A stretch of 37,581 nucleotides of DNA from Candidatus Blautia intestinigallinarum (GTDB lineage: Bacteria; Bacillota; Clostridia; Lachnospirales; Lachnospiraceae). This document shows, piece after piece, positions 1 through 6,872 of the stretch. Where the stretch lies: assembly GCA_019112635.1 (NCBI GenBank), contig DXIX01000022.1, positions 1 to 37,581 of the forward strand, in the 5' to 3' direction. The notes below the pieces were generated by a model. It was not told the origin of the DNA. It saw only the letters and a list, made by a program, of their open reading frames with translations, and searched no databases. Position numbers and translations under genes: made by a program. Numbering within the stretch: position 1 is the first letter of the stretch; each line of letters begins with the position of its first letter.

Positions 1-536
1 AACATGGTGGACAGGATGATTAAGATTGTCAAAACCCAGGAAGCTGCCTGAATGAGACGATGCTTCTTCAGACGCTGGCAGGAAGTAATCGCTTTGTGCA
101 CTGCCAGTGAATTAAAAACATGAATACTGGGTAAAATATTAGTAGGTGTATCTGCGGCGTAGAGCCACTGCACTGCATGGACGAAGATGTTGTCATGGGC
201 GAAGGATGTAGGTCTTAGCAGGTGTCCGTTTGGATAGACAAAAGACACGATGAGAAAGATTGTCATCCCCATGATCAGGTTCTTGGTCAGCTGATAATAT
301 TCCTGTTTGTTGTCGTTCCAAAAGATAAAGTAAGCAACGGCGCCGAACATATAAGGGAACCACAACAGGTATGGGATAATAAAATACTCACAAAATGGAA
401 TATAGTCGTCAAAAACCGCGTGAATCACGTGGTATTGATAAATCGGCCGCTGTTCTATATATTGAAACAGGAGAAAATAAATCAGTGCGTAAATTGTGAT
501 CACCAGGCCGTGCTGGTATTTTCTTAGAAACCTCAA
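1..536 (-). CDS. PAP2-family (phosphatidic acid phosphatase type 2) membrane protein, partial
   Basis: Reading the minus strand leftward from a TTG at 536-534 gives about 178 residues with no stop before the window edge, so the C-terminus is missing. The protein is hydrophobic, with several probable membrane segments (for example around VITIYALIYFLLF and LIMGMTIFLIVSFV). It carries LRPTSF followed later by NILPSIHVFNSL, matching the RP and PS-x-H parts of the PAP2 phosphatase signature; the last motif (SR-x5-H) would lie beyond the edge. PAP2 enzymes remove phosphate from lipid phosphates such as phosphatidate or undecaprenyl pyrophosphate at the membrane. AAGGAAGG lies about six bases before the TTG; an in-frame GTG further upstream is an alternative start. 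It follows the lipid kinase gene by about 49 bp on the same strand, suggesting a lipid-phosphate operon. The substrate is not known. Confidence 0.75.
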   Translation of the reverse strand, partial: MRFLRKYQHGLVITIYALIYFLLFQYIEQRPIYQYHVIHAVFDDYIPFCEYFIIPYLLWFPYMFGAVAYFIFWNDNKQEYYQLTKNLIMGMTIFLIVSFVYPNGHLLRPTSFAHDNIFVHAVQWLYAADTPTNILPSIHVFNSLAVHKAITSCQRLKKHRLIQAASWVLTILIILSTM

Positions 537-585
537 ATTTTCACCTTCCTTGAAAGTCTTCACATTCTCCCCTCAGTCAGTTGGA

Positions 586-1512
586 TTATAACATAGGTAA
601 AATTACATGAAAAGGCTCTTTTTCTAATTTCACAAAAATTTCACTTTGTATGCCTCCGGATTCTCCGTCCCGGTGAACGGGCAGAGGGATACTGCTCTTA
701 ATATTTATGGATTTGCATCGGAAAATATGTACATTTTGGCATCTTTTGTGTACTCCCAGAACACAGGCAAGCAAAAGAAAAAGAAACCGAAGTTTGCCGA
801 CGCCACAGATACAGCACACATCCAGCAGCCGGTCGTTGGGGCTGGCGTCTGGACAGAAGCGGATTCCGCCTCCTTCGTAGGGAAGATTCATGATTGCGGC
901 GAAATAAGCCTTCCGGAACAATCTTTTGGTTTTCCCATCGAGAAGAACCTGAAAATCTGCCGGCTTACACAGGATGAATTGCTTCACCGCGATGAACACA
1001 TAGGTGAGTTTTCCAAGATGCAGATGGTTCAGGAAGGTTTTCAGCGGTGATTTGAGTGCTTCATGGCAGATGGCAGCGTCGAAGCCGATTCCTGTGCTGA
1101 CTCCGAAGCGGTGGCCGGTTCCCTGGGTGGTGACAGAACCGATATCCATGGAAATCTCCCTGGCGGAGCCAAGGAGAAGCTGGCAGGCTTTGAGAGGACT
1201 GCCGGGAAGCTGCATTCCCCGTGCAAAGTCGTTCCCGGAGCCGGTGGGAATATAGTACAGGCGGATTCGGCCGGGATCTGTGATGCCGTCCAATACTTCA
1301 TTTAAGGTTCCGTCCCCGCCCACGACAATCAGATCGATAGATTCATCGGAAGTTTCCAGGAGAAACCGGCATAATTTTTTGGCGTGTCCCGTATATTTTG
1401 TCAGACAGGCCTTGTAGGGAATCTTCTTTTTTCGCAGCTCACTTTGAACAGTCCGCCAGATTTTCTTCCCATATCCAGATTTGGAATTGGGATTGACAAT
1501 AAAATAATACAT
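586..1512 (-). CDS. Diacylglycerol kinase family lipid kinase (DagK/YegS-like)
   Basis: This 308-residue protein has the DAGK catalytic domain: an N-terminal VNPNSKSG loop, the nucleotide-binding GGDGTLNEV motif at about residues 65-73, and PTGSGNDFARG just after it. The C-terminal half fits the beta-sandwich part of the family. Length agrees with bacterial DgkB/YegS proteins (about 290-310 residues). These cytosolic, membrane-associated enzymes phosphorylate diacylglycerol or similar lipids using ATP, returning diacylglycerol from lipoteichoic acid and phospholipid turnover to phosphatidate. I chose the ATG at 1512 because GAGGA sits 9-10 bases upstream; an in-frame TTG six codons earlier would place that site inside the gene. 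A good promoter lies at 1551-1579. The downstream PAP2 gene has the opposite chemistry. Which lipid is used cannot be told from the sequence. Confidence 0.88.
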   Translation of the reverse strand: MYYFIVNPNSKSGYGKKIWRTVQSELRKKKIPYKACLTKYTGHAKKLCRFLLETSDESIDLIVVGGDGTLNEVLDGITDPGRIRLYYIPTGSGNDFARGMQLPGSPLKACQLLLGSAREISMDIGSVTTQGTGHRFGVSTGIGFDAAICHEALKSPLKTFLNHLHLGKLTYVFIAVKQFILCKPADFQVLLDGKTKRLFRKAYFAAIMNLPYEGGGIRFCPDASPNDRLLDVCCICGVGKLRFLFLLLACVLGVHKRCQNVHIFRCKSINIKSSIPLPVHRDGESGGIQSEIFVKLEKEPFHVILPML

Positions 1513-1550
1513 AGACAACAGTCCTCGCAAACGGTTGGATTTTGTGAATT

Positions 1551-1579
1551 ATTATAAGGTCGGCGGGCTCAAAAATCAA
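1551..1579 (-). promoter_or_regulatory. Sigma-A type promoter of the lipid kinase/PAP2 genes
   Basis: On the minus strand TTGATT (1579-1574) is followed after 17 bases by a perfect TATAAT (1556-1551), 39 bases before the chosen ATG. It is divergent from the topB promoter at 1584-1612; the two -35 boxes are only four bases apart. Confidence 0.7.
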
Positions 1580-1583
1580 CAAG

Positions 1584-1612
1584 TTGCTTTTGAGGGGAAA
1601 GTATTTTATAAT
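1584..1612 (+). promoter_or_regulatory. Sigma-A type promoter of topB
   Basis: TTGCTT (1584-1589), a 17-base spacer, and TATAAT (1607-1612) lie 47 bases before the topB start codon. Together with the divergent promoter on the other strand this forms a very compact back-to-back promoter pair. Confidence 0.72.
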
Positions 1613-1659
1613 CGGTAGGATAAGAAAAGAATAGAATAGACAGTCAGGAGAATGGAAAA

Positions 1660-3849
1660 ATGAAATCATTGGTGATTGCGGAGAAACCCTCCGTTGGACG
1701 TGATATTGCCAGAGTGCTGCACTGTGGACAGAAGGGAAATGGATTTCTGGAGGGCAGTAAATATGTTGTTACCTGGGCCCTGGGGCATCTGGTGACCCTG
1801 GCAGATCCGGAAGAGTACGATAAAAAATATACCAAATGGGAGATGTCCTCCCTTCCCATCATGCCGGAGCATATGAAATTGGTGGTGATACGGCAGACCG
1901 GAAAGCAGTATCAGACGGTGAAAAACCAATTGTACCGAAAAGATATTCAGGATGTCATCATCGCCACAGATGCAGGGAGAGAAGGAGAACTGGTGGCCAG
2001 GTGGATTCTGGAAAAAGCAGGATGTCACAAGCCGTTAAAGAGACTTTGGATTTCCTCTGTGACAGACAAGGCAATCCGGGAAGGATTTGCCCATCTTCGC
2101 GATGGAAGGGATTATCTGCCTTTGTACGGGGCGGCACAAGCCAGAGCTGAGGCCGACTGGCTGGTGGGCATCAACGGGACCAGAGCGCTCACCTGCAAGT
2201 ATAATGCGCAGCTTTCCTGCGGCCGTGTGCAGACTCCGACCTTGGCTATGATTGCGGCGAGGGAGGAAGAGATCCGGAATTTTAAACCCCAGGAGTATTA
2301 TGGTCTGGTGGTTCATGCGGGAAAAGTGAGATGGAACTGGCAGGATCAGAAAAATAAGAGTTTTCGGACCTTTCATAAGGAGAGAATGGACCAGATCGAA
2401 AAAGAGATCAACGGAAAATCTCTCACAATCCGCAAGGTGGACAAAAAAGCAAAGAAATCTCATGCTCCTGGACTCTATGATCTGACCACACTGCAGCGGG
2501 AGGCCAACCAGAGATATGGCTTTTCTGCGAAAGAGACGCTGAATATTATGCAGCGGCTCTATGAAAATCATAAAGTGCTTACTTATCCAAGAACAGATTC
2601 CAGATATATAGGAAAGGACATTGTTCCCACCATCAAGGAGCGGCTGCAGGCGTGTGCCGTGGGACCGTACCGCAAGCTGGCGGGAAGCCTTTCCATGAAG
2701 CCGATTCATGTGAACGGAAGCTTTGTGGACGATAAAAAGGTTAGTGACCACCATGCGATCATCCCCACTGAGCAGTTTGTGCAGCTGGATCACATGACCA
2801 GTGAGGAGCGGAAAATTTATGATATGGTGGTGCGCCGTTTTCTGAGTGTACTGTGTCCGCCGTTTGAATACGAACAGGTGACCATGGAGGCAGAGGCCGC
2901 CGGACATTGTTTTCTGGCAAAAGGAAAAGTTGTGAAAGCTCAGGGCTGGAAGACTGCCTATGAGGAAGAATTCGAGGAGGAGACCTCAGGAGATGAGCCG
3001 GCAGATCAGGTTCTGCCCCAGAGAAATGTGGGAGAGACCCTGACAATGGACCGGGTGGAGAGAACCCAGGGAAAGACGAAGCCGCCGGCAAGGTTCAATG
3101 AGGCTACCCTCCTAGCAGCCATGGAAAATCCGGTGAGGTATATGCAGACGAAGGATGCCCAGGCAGTCAAGACACTGGGAGAGACCGGAGGACTGGGCAC
3201 CGTGGCCACCCGGGCAGACATCATCGAGAAACTTTTCCATTCCTTTATGATGGAGAAGAGGGGCCAGGAGATTTATCTGACTTCCAAGGCTCGTCAGCTG
3301 CTGGAGCTGGTGCCGGAGGATCTGAAAAAGCCGGAGCTGACAGCGGACTGGGAGATGAAATTATCTCACATTGCCAAAGGAAAATTGAAAAAAGAAGTCT
3401 TTCTGAAAAATATCCGCAGCTATACCCAGGACATTGTGTCGGAGATCAAGAGTGGAGAGGGAACCTTCCGCCACGATAACCTGACCAACAAGGTCTGCCC
3501 CAACTGCGGCAAGAAGATGCTGGCGGTGAATGGCAAGAACTGTAAGATGCTGGTCTGTCAGGACCGGGAGTGCGGATACCGGGAGACTGTATCGCGGACG
3601 ACCAACGCACGGTGTCCCAAGTGCCATAAGCGGATGGAACTCTATATGAAGGGAAAAGAAGAGACCTTCGTCTGCGTCTGCGGATACAAGGAGAAATTGT
3701 CTTCTTTCCAGGCTCGAAGAGCGAAAGAGGGAGCCGGAGTCTCCAAAAAGGATGTCCAAAGATATTTGAAGCAGCAGAAAAAAGAGGCCCAGGAGCCGGT
3801 GAACAATGCGTTTGCCCAGGCACTGGCGGGAATTAAGCTGGACAAATAG
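1660..3849 (+). CDS. topB: DNA topoisomerase III (type IA)
   Basis: The 729-residue product is a type IA topoisomerase that passes single DNA strands through a transient break held by a phosphotyrosine, resolving recombination and replication intermediates. The Toprim domain opens with LVIAEKPSVGRDIA and carries the acidic motif DAGREGE at about residue 104. The active-site tyrosine is Tyr309 in LTYPRTDSRYI. The C-terminus has two Cys-rich segments, CPNCGKKM...CQDRECGY and CPKCHKRM...CVCGY, typical of zinc-ribbon tails in Firmicute TopB, then a basic tail. The start ATG has AGGAG 8-9 bases upstream. Length and motif order agree with TopB rather than TopA (shorter, with the Toprim motif KPSVGRDIA). 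It heads a run with the amidase and YdcF genes, which are not functionally related. Confidence 0.96.
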   Translation: MKSLVIAEKPSVGRDIARVLHCGQKGNGFLEGSKYVVTWALGHLVTLADPEEYDKKYTKWEMSSLPIMPEHMKLVVIRQTGKQYQTVKNQLYRKDIQDVIIATDAGREGELVARWILEKAGCHKPLKRLWISSVTDKAIREGFAHLRDGRDYLPLYGAAQARAEADWLVGINGTRALTCKYNAQLSCGRVQTPTLAMIAAREEEIRNFKPQEYYGLVVHAGKVRWNWQDQKNKSFRTFHKERMDQIEKEINGKSLTIRKVDKKAKKSHAPGLYDLTTLQREANQRYGFSAKETLNIMQRLYENHKVLTYPRTDSRYIGKDIVPTIKERLQACAVGPYRKLAGSLSMKPIHVNGSFVDDKKVSDHHAIIPTEQFVQLDHMTSEERKIYDMVVRRFLSVLCPPFEYEQVTMEAEAAGHCFLAKGKVVKAQGWKTAYEEEFEEETSGDEPADQVLPQRNVGETLTMDRVERTQGKTKPPARFNEATLLAAMENPVRYMQTKDAQAVKTLGETGGLGTVATRADIIEKLFHSFMMEKRGQEIYLTSKARQLLELVPEDLKKPELTADWEMKLSHIAKGKLKKEVFLKNIRSYTQDIVSEIKSGEGTFRHDNLTNKVCPNCGKKMLAVNGKNCKMLVCQDRECGYRETVSRTTNARCPKCHKRMELYMKGKEETFVCVCGYKEKLSSFQARRAKEGAGVSKKDVQRYLKQQKKEAQEPVNNAFAQALAGIKLDK

Positions 3850-3912
3850 GAACCATCCTTGAAGCTTTGCATATGATAATTACGAAAAGCTTTTCAGTAA
3901 GGAGACTTCATA

Positions 3913-4713
3913 TTGGCAGAGCCAAGAGTGATATTGGATGCCGGTCACGGCGGGACGGATCCTGGAGCTGTGTTCCAAGGACGGCAGGAGAAGGATGACA
4001 ATCTGCGTCTGGCGCTTGCCGTGGGGGAGGAACTTCAGAGGAGGGGAATCCCTGTGGACTATACCCGGACGGAGGATGTCTACCAGACACCCTTTGAGAA
4101 AGCTTCCATCGCGAACAATTCCGGAGCAGATTTCTTCGTTTCTTTTCACCGCAATTCCAGTCCAGAAGAGAATCAGTACAGCGGTGTGGAAGTGTTGGTG
4201 TACGACAAAACGGGAAAGAAACTCGACATGGCTGAGAATATTGTGGGAGCCATGGGGGAGGTGGGATTCCAGGAAATCGGCGTGAAAGAACGTCCAGGAC
4301 TGGTGGTTCTTCGCAAGACGAGGATGCCCGCCCTTCTGGTGGAAGCCGGATTCATCAATTCAGATGAGGATAATGAGCTTTTCGACGCACAGTTTGAACA
4401 GATGGTGGAGAAGATTGCGGATGCCATTGTCGGAACCCTCCATGAAGGGACTTTCGAGACTGGTCAGGAGACAGACAGAGAAGAAAACCTGGCTCAGGAA
4501 AGAAATTACCGGGTTCAGACAGGAGCTTTCGAAAAACGGGAGAATGCGGACCGGATGTTGTATGAACTGCAGAATCAGGGGTATCCGGCGTTTATCCTGG
4601 AACAGGATGGATATTACCGGGTGCAGGTGGGCGGATACCGGGATATGGAAAATGCCATTTCCATGGAGCAAAAGCTTCGCAGGGCAGGATACAGTACAGT
4701 GATTGTAGGATGA
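3913..4713 (+). CDS. N-acetylmuramoyl-L-alanine amidase with C-terminal SPOR domain
   Basis: The 266-residue product has an Amidase_3 domain (about residues 5-180) and a SPOR domain (about 197-266). Zinc and catalytic residues are visible: LDAGHGGTDPGA (His12), SFHRNSS (His79) and LVEAGFIN (Glu144). Such enzymes cut the bond between N-acetylmuramic acid and the peptide stem of peptidoglycan; SPOR domains bind denuded glycan strands at septa or in spore cortex. The start is a TTG with AAGGAG 9 bases upstream. An in-frame TAA lies only four codons before it, so no longer N-terminus is possible. The protein therefore has no signal peptide, which is odd for a cell-wall hydrolase; CwlC, released from the Bacillus mother cell at sporulation, is a known leaderless amidase with repeats of this type. 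A sporulation or lysis role is inference. Confidence 0.9.
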   Translation: MAEPRVILDAGHGGTDPGAVFQGRQEKDDNLRLALAVGEELQRRGIPVDYTRTEDVYQTPFEKASIANNSGADFFVSFHRNSSPEENQYSGVEVLVYDKTGKKLDMAENIVGAMGEVGFQEIGVKERPGLVVLRKTRMPALLVEAGFINSDEDNELFDAQFEQMVEKIADAIVGTLHEGTFETGQETDREENLAQERNYRVQTGAFEKRENADRMLYELQNQGYPAFILEQDGYYRVQVGGYRDMENAISMEQKLRRAGYSTVIVG

Positions 4714-4728
4714 GAAAAGGGAAAAAAC

Positions 4729-5322
4729 ATGTATTTACCATTTATTGAGGAGATTGCGGATTATATATTTATGGAAGGAAAAGCGCAAAAATCAGATATT
4801 ATCTTTGTGCCGGGAAATGGCTATCCCCAGATGGCGGAAAAAGCTGCCGGACTGTGGAGAGAGGGATATGCCCCGTATATTCTTCCCAGCGGAAAATACA
4901 GCAAGACGGTGGGAAAATTCGCAGGGGTTCTGGATGAGAGAGAGAAATATCCAGGGGATTTCTCCACAGAATGGGAGTTTCTAAGGGAGGTTCTTCTCAA
5001 AAACGGAGTGGCTGAAAGTGCCATTTTGCGGGAAGATCAGGCCACCTACACGGAGGAAAACGCGTATTATTCCAGAAAGGTGATCAAAGAACAGAAGATT
5101 TCTGTGAAAAAAGCCTTGCTTTGCTGTAAAAACTACCATGCGCGAAGAGCTTTTCTCTATTACAAAAAACATTTCCCGGACACGGAGATTCAAGTGATTC
5201 CAGTCTGCGCAGATGGAATTACCAGGGAAAACTGGAAGCAGACAGAAGAAGGAGTCAAGGCGGTGACTGGAGAAGTCTCAAGAATTATCTATCAGTTCTC
5301 GCTGTTGGAGAAGGACTCATAG
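4729..5322 (+). CDS. YdcF family (DUF218) protein
   Basis: This 197-residue protein shows the DUF218/YdcF pattern: DIIFVPGNGYP near the N-terminus, a conserved acidic/threonine segment AILREDQATYTEENAYYS, and LCCKNYHARRAFLYYKK later. YdcF of E. coli binds S-adenosylmethionine, but the cellular role of the family is unsettled; some relatives are membrane proteins linked to envelope metabolism. No membrane segment is evident here, so it is probably cytosolic. It follows the amidase gene by 15 bases with only a weak AAGGG-type binding site, and is the last gene before the terminator at 5344-5396, so it is likely co-transcribed with topB and the amidase. Confidence 0.8.
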   Translation: MYLPFIEEIADYIFMEGKAQKSDIIFVPGNGYPQMAEKAAGLWREGYAPYILPSGKYSKTVGKFAGVLDEREKYPGDFSTEWEFLREVLLKNGVAESAILREDQATYTEENAYYSRKVIKEQKISVKKALLCCKNYHARRAFLYYKKHFPDTEIQVIPVCADGITRENWKQTEEGVKAVTGEVSRIIYQFSLLEKDS

Positions 5323-5343
5323 GTCAGATGAGGCCGGTAAAAA

Positions 5344-5400
5344 AAGGGAGTATTGCTCGATCGATGATTACACATCTATCTTGCAATAACTCCCTTATCT
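5344..5400. terminator. Bidirectional intrinsic terminator between convergent genes
   Basis: AAGGGAG-TATTGC (5344-5356) pairs with GCAATAACTCCCTT (5383-5396) with one bulged base and a loop of 26. It is flanked by an A-run (5339-5345) and TTATCTTATTTATT, so it can serve both the YdcF gene (plus) and the CNNM gene (minus), which converge here. Confidence 0.72.
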
Positions 5401-5403
5401 TAT

Positions 5404-6687
5404 TTATTCTTCCTCTTCGTCAAGTTCCTCCGGCTCGGGCAGGTACAGGTGCACCAGTTCCACACGGTTCTTGGAAGTCTTCTCCACCACCAGGCGAAGG
5501 CCGCTTGGCAGTGTGACAGACTGGCCTTGTACAGGAAGTTTGTCCAGCTGTTCAATGATATAACCGCCGATGGAGTCGTAGTCTTCGGAATCCAGCTTCA
5601 GGTTCAGCTGTTCGTTGATGTCATTTAATTTGGCAGAGCCCAGAACCTGATATTCTTTTCCGGGGAGGATTTCTTTGATATCCTCTTCCTCATCCTCATC
5701 GTATTCATCCCGGATCTCGCCCACAATTTCCTCCAGAAGATTTTCCAGAGTAATCAGACCTGCGGTGGCACCGTACTCATCCAGAACGATGGCCAGGTTC
5801 ACAGAGGCCTTTCTCATATCCACCATCAGGGAAGCTGTCGTCTTATATTCGTATGTAAAATAAGGACTGCGCAGGATATTCCGGATGGAAAAATCTTCCC
5901 CGGGGGAGAGCAGAATCAAGTCTTTGACATTGATGATGCCGATGATATTGTCCGTGTTATCCTCATACACAGGGAAGCGGGTGTGTTTGTGTACTTTGAA
6001 GATTTCAATCAGTTCCTCATAAGTGCTCTCCACATCCACGAAAGTCATATCGATGCGGGGAACCATCACGTCTTTTGCCACCGAATCACCGAAATCAAAC
6101 ACATTATAGATCATCTGCTTTTCTTCATTTTCGATGACGCCGTTTTCCTGGCTCACATTGACGATCGTGCGCAGTTCATGTTCGGTGAGTGTGTTATTCT
6201 TGGCATTGGGGTCAATACGCAGAAGAAACATCACGCCGTTGGCCAGATTGCTGACGACAAAGATGATAGGTGTCATAATCTTCATCAGACCGTAGATAAT
6301 ACGTGCGTAAGCCAGGGCGATAGGTTCCGCATGGGTGGCGGCAAGAGTCTTCGGGGTGATTTCTCCGAAAATAAGAATCAGCAAAGTGATTACACCTGTT
6401 CCGATACCGACAGCAGTGCTTCCAAACAGATTGGTGACCATGACAGTGGTCAGGGAAGAAGCCGACATATTGACAATGTTATTTCCGATTAATATGGTGC
6501 TGAGCAGCTTTCCGGAATCTTCGATCACTTTGGAGAGAGTTTTCGCTGTTTTATTCTCCTGTTCAATCAGAGTCTGAACGCGAAGCTTGTTGACTGTAGT
6601 CAGAGCTGTCTCTGCAGAAGAAAAAAATGCAGAGAGCAAGATCAGTAAAATAAGAATAACTAATTGTAAAGGGACGGCTGAGTCCAA
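5404..6687 (-). CDS. CNNM/CorC-family membrane protein (HlyC/CorC-type divalent metal transporter)
   Basis: The 427-residue protein has the three parts of the family: an N-terminal DUF21/CNNM membrane domain with about four hydrophobic segments (first at residues 8-26; the FSSAETALT motif follows it), a CBS-domain pair at about 195-325 (containing DVMVPRIDMTFVD and FPVYEDNTDNIIGIINVKDL), and a C-terminal CorC_HlyC domain ending in a run of acidic residues. Family members export or sense magnesium and other divalent metals, with CBS domains binding ATP-Mg. The old label hemolysin is historical and not meant here. The start is a TTG with AAAGGAG 9 bases upstream. A promoter lies at 6724-6752 and the terminator at 5344-5400, so the gene is probably a single transcription unit. 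Confidence 0.92.
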   Translation of the reverse strand: MDSAVPLQLVILILLILLSAFFSSAETALTTVNKLRVQTLIEQENKTAKTLSKVIEDSGKLLSTILIGNNIVNMSASSLTTVMVTNLFGSTAVGIGTGVITLLILIFGEITPKTLAATHAEPIALAYARIIYGLMKIMTPIIFVVSNLANGVMFLLRIDPNAKNNTLTEHELRTIVNVSQENGVIENEEKQMIYNVFDFGDSVAKDVMVPRIDMTFVDVESTYEELIEIFKVHKHTRFPVYEDNTDNIIGIINVKDLILLSPGEDFSIRNILRSPYFTYEYKTTASLMVDMRKASVNLAIVLDEYGATAGLITLENLLEEIVGEIRDEYDEDEEEDIKEILPGKEYQVLGSAKLNDINEQLNLKLDSEDYDSIGGYIIEQLDKLPVQGQSVTLPSGLRLVVEKTSKNRVELVHLYLPEPEELDEEEE

Positions 6688-6723
6688 TGAATTTCACTCC
6701 TTTGGTATTAAGAATATAGGTAC

Positions 6724-6752
6724 AATATACTCGATTTTGAGGAAAAAAGCAA
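6724..6752 (-). promoter_or_regulatory. Sigma-A type promoter of the CNNM/CorC-family gene
   Basis: Minus strand TTGCTT (6752-6747), 17-base spacer, TATATT (6729-6724), 36 bases before the TTG start at 6687. Confidence 0.6.
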
Positions 6753-6797
6753 GTTTCAAAAAAATTCGAATAGGGGGTGTCGAAAACGGGAAAATTG

Positions 6798-6806
6798 TGC
6801 TATAAT
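6798..6806 (+). promoter_or_regulatory. Extended -10 promoter of the acidic surface protein gene
   Basis: TGCTATAAT at 6798-6806 is a perfect extended -10 element (TGn + TATAAT). The best -35 (TGTCGA at 6778-6783, 17-base spacing) is poor. The transcript would have a leader of about 60 bases before the ATG at 6873. Confidence 0.6.
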
Positions 6807-6872
6807 ACAGGAGCAAATTAGAAATATTTACATCGTGTTAGAAAACGATATTTTATATGAGGTGAGATTATT

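Noticed and set aside
222-527. 101-codon plus-strand frame at the left end
   Set aside because: The minus strand encodes a PAP2 protein with recognisable motifs over the same bases; the plus frame has no family features.
2035-2907. 290-codon open frame opposite to topB
   Set aside because: topB is intact with all motifs on the plus strand; the antisense frame has no family features, and such shadows are common in this codon usage.
3858-3897. AAGCTTT/AAAGCTT pairing after topB as terminator
   Set aside because: Seven weak pairs around a 16-base loop and no T-run; the downstream amidase gene has no evident promoter, so read-through is more likely.
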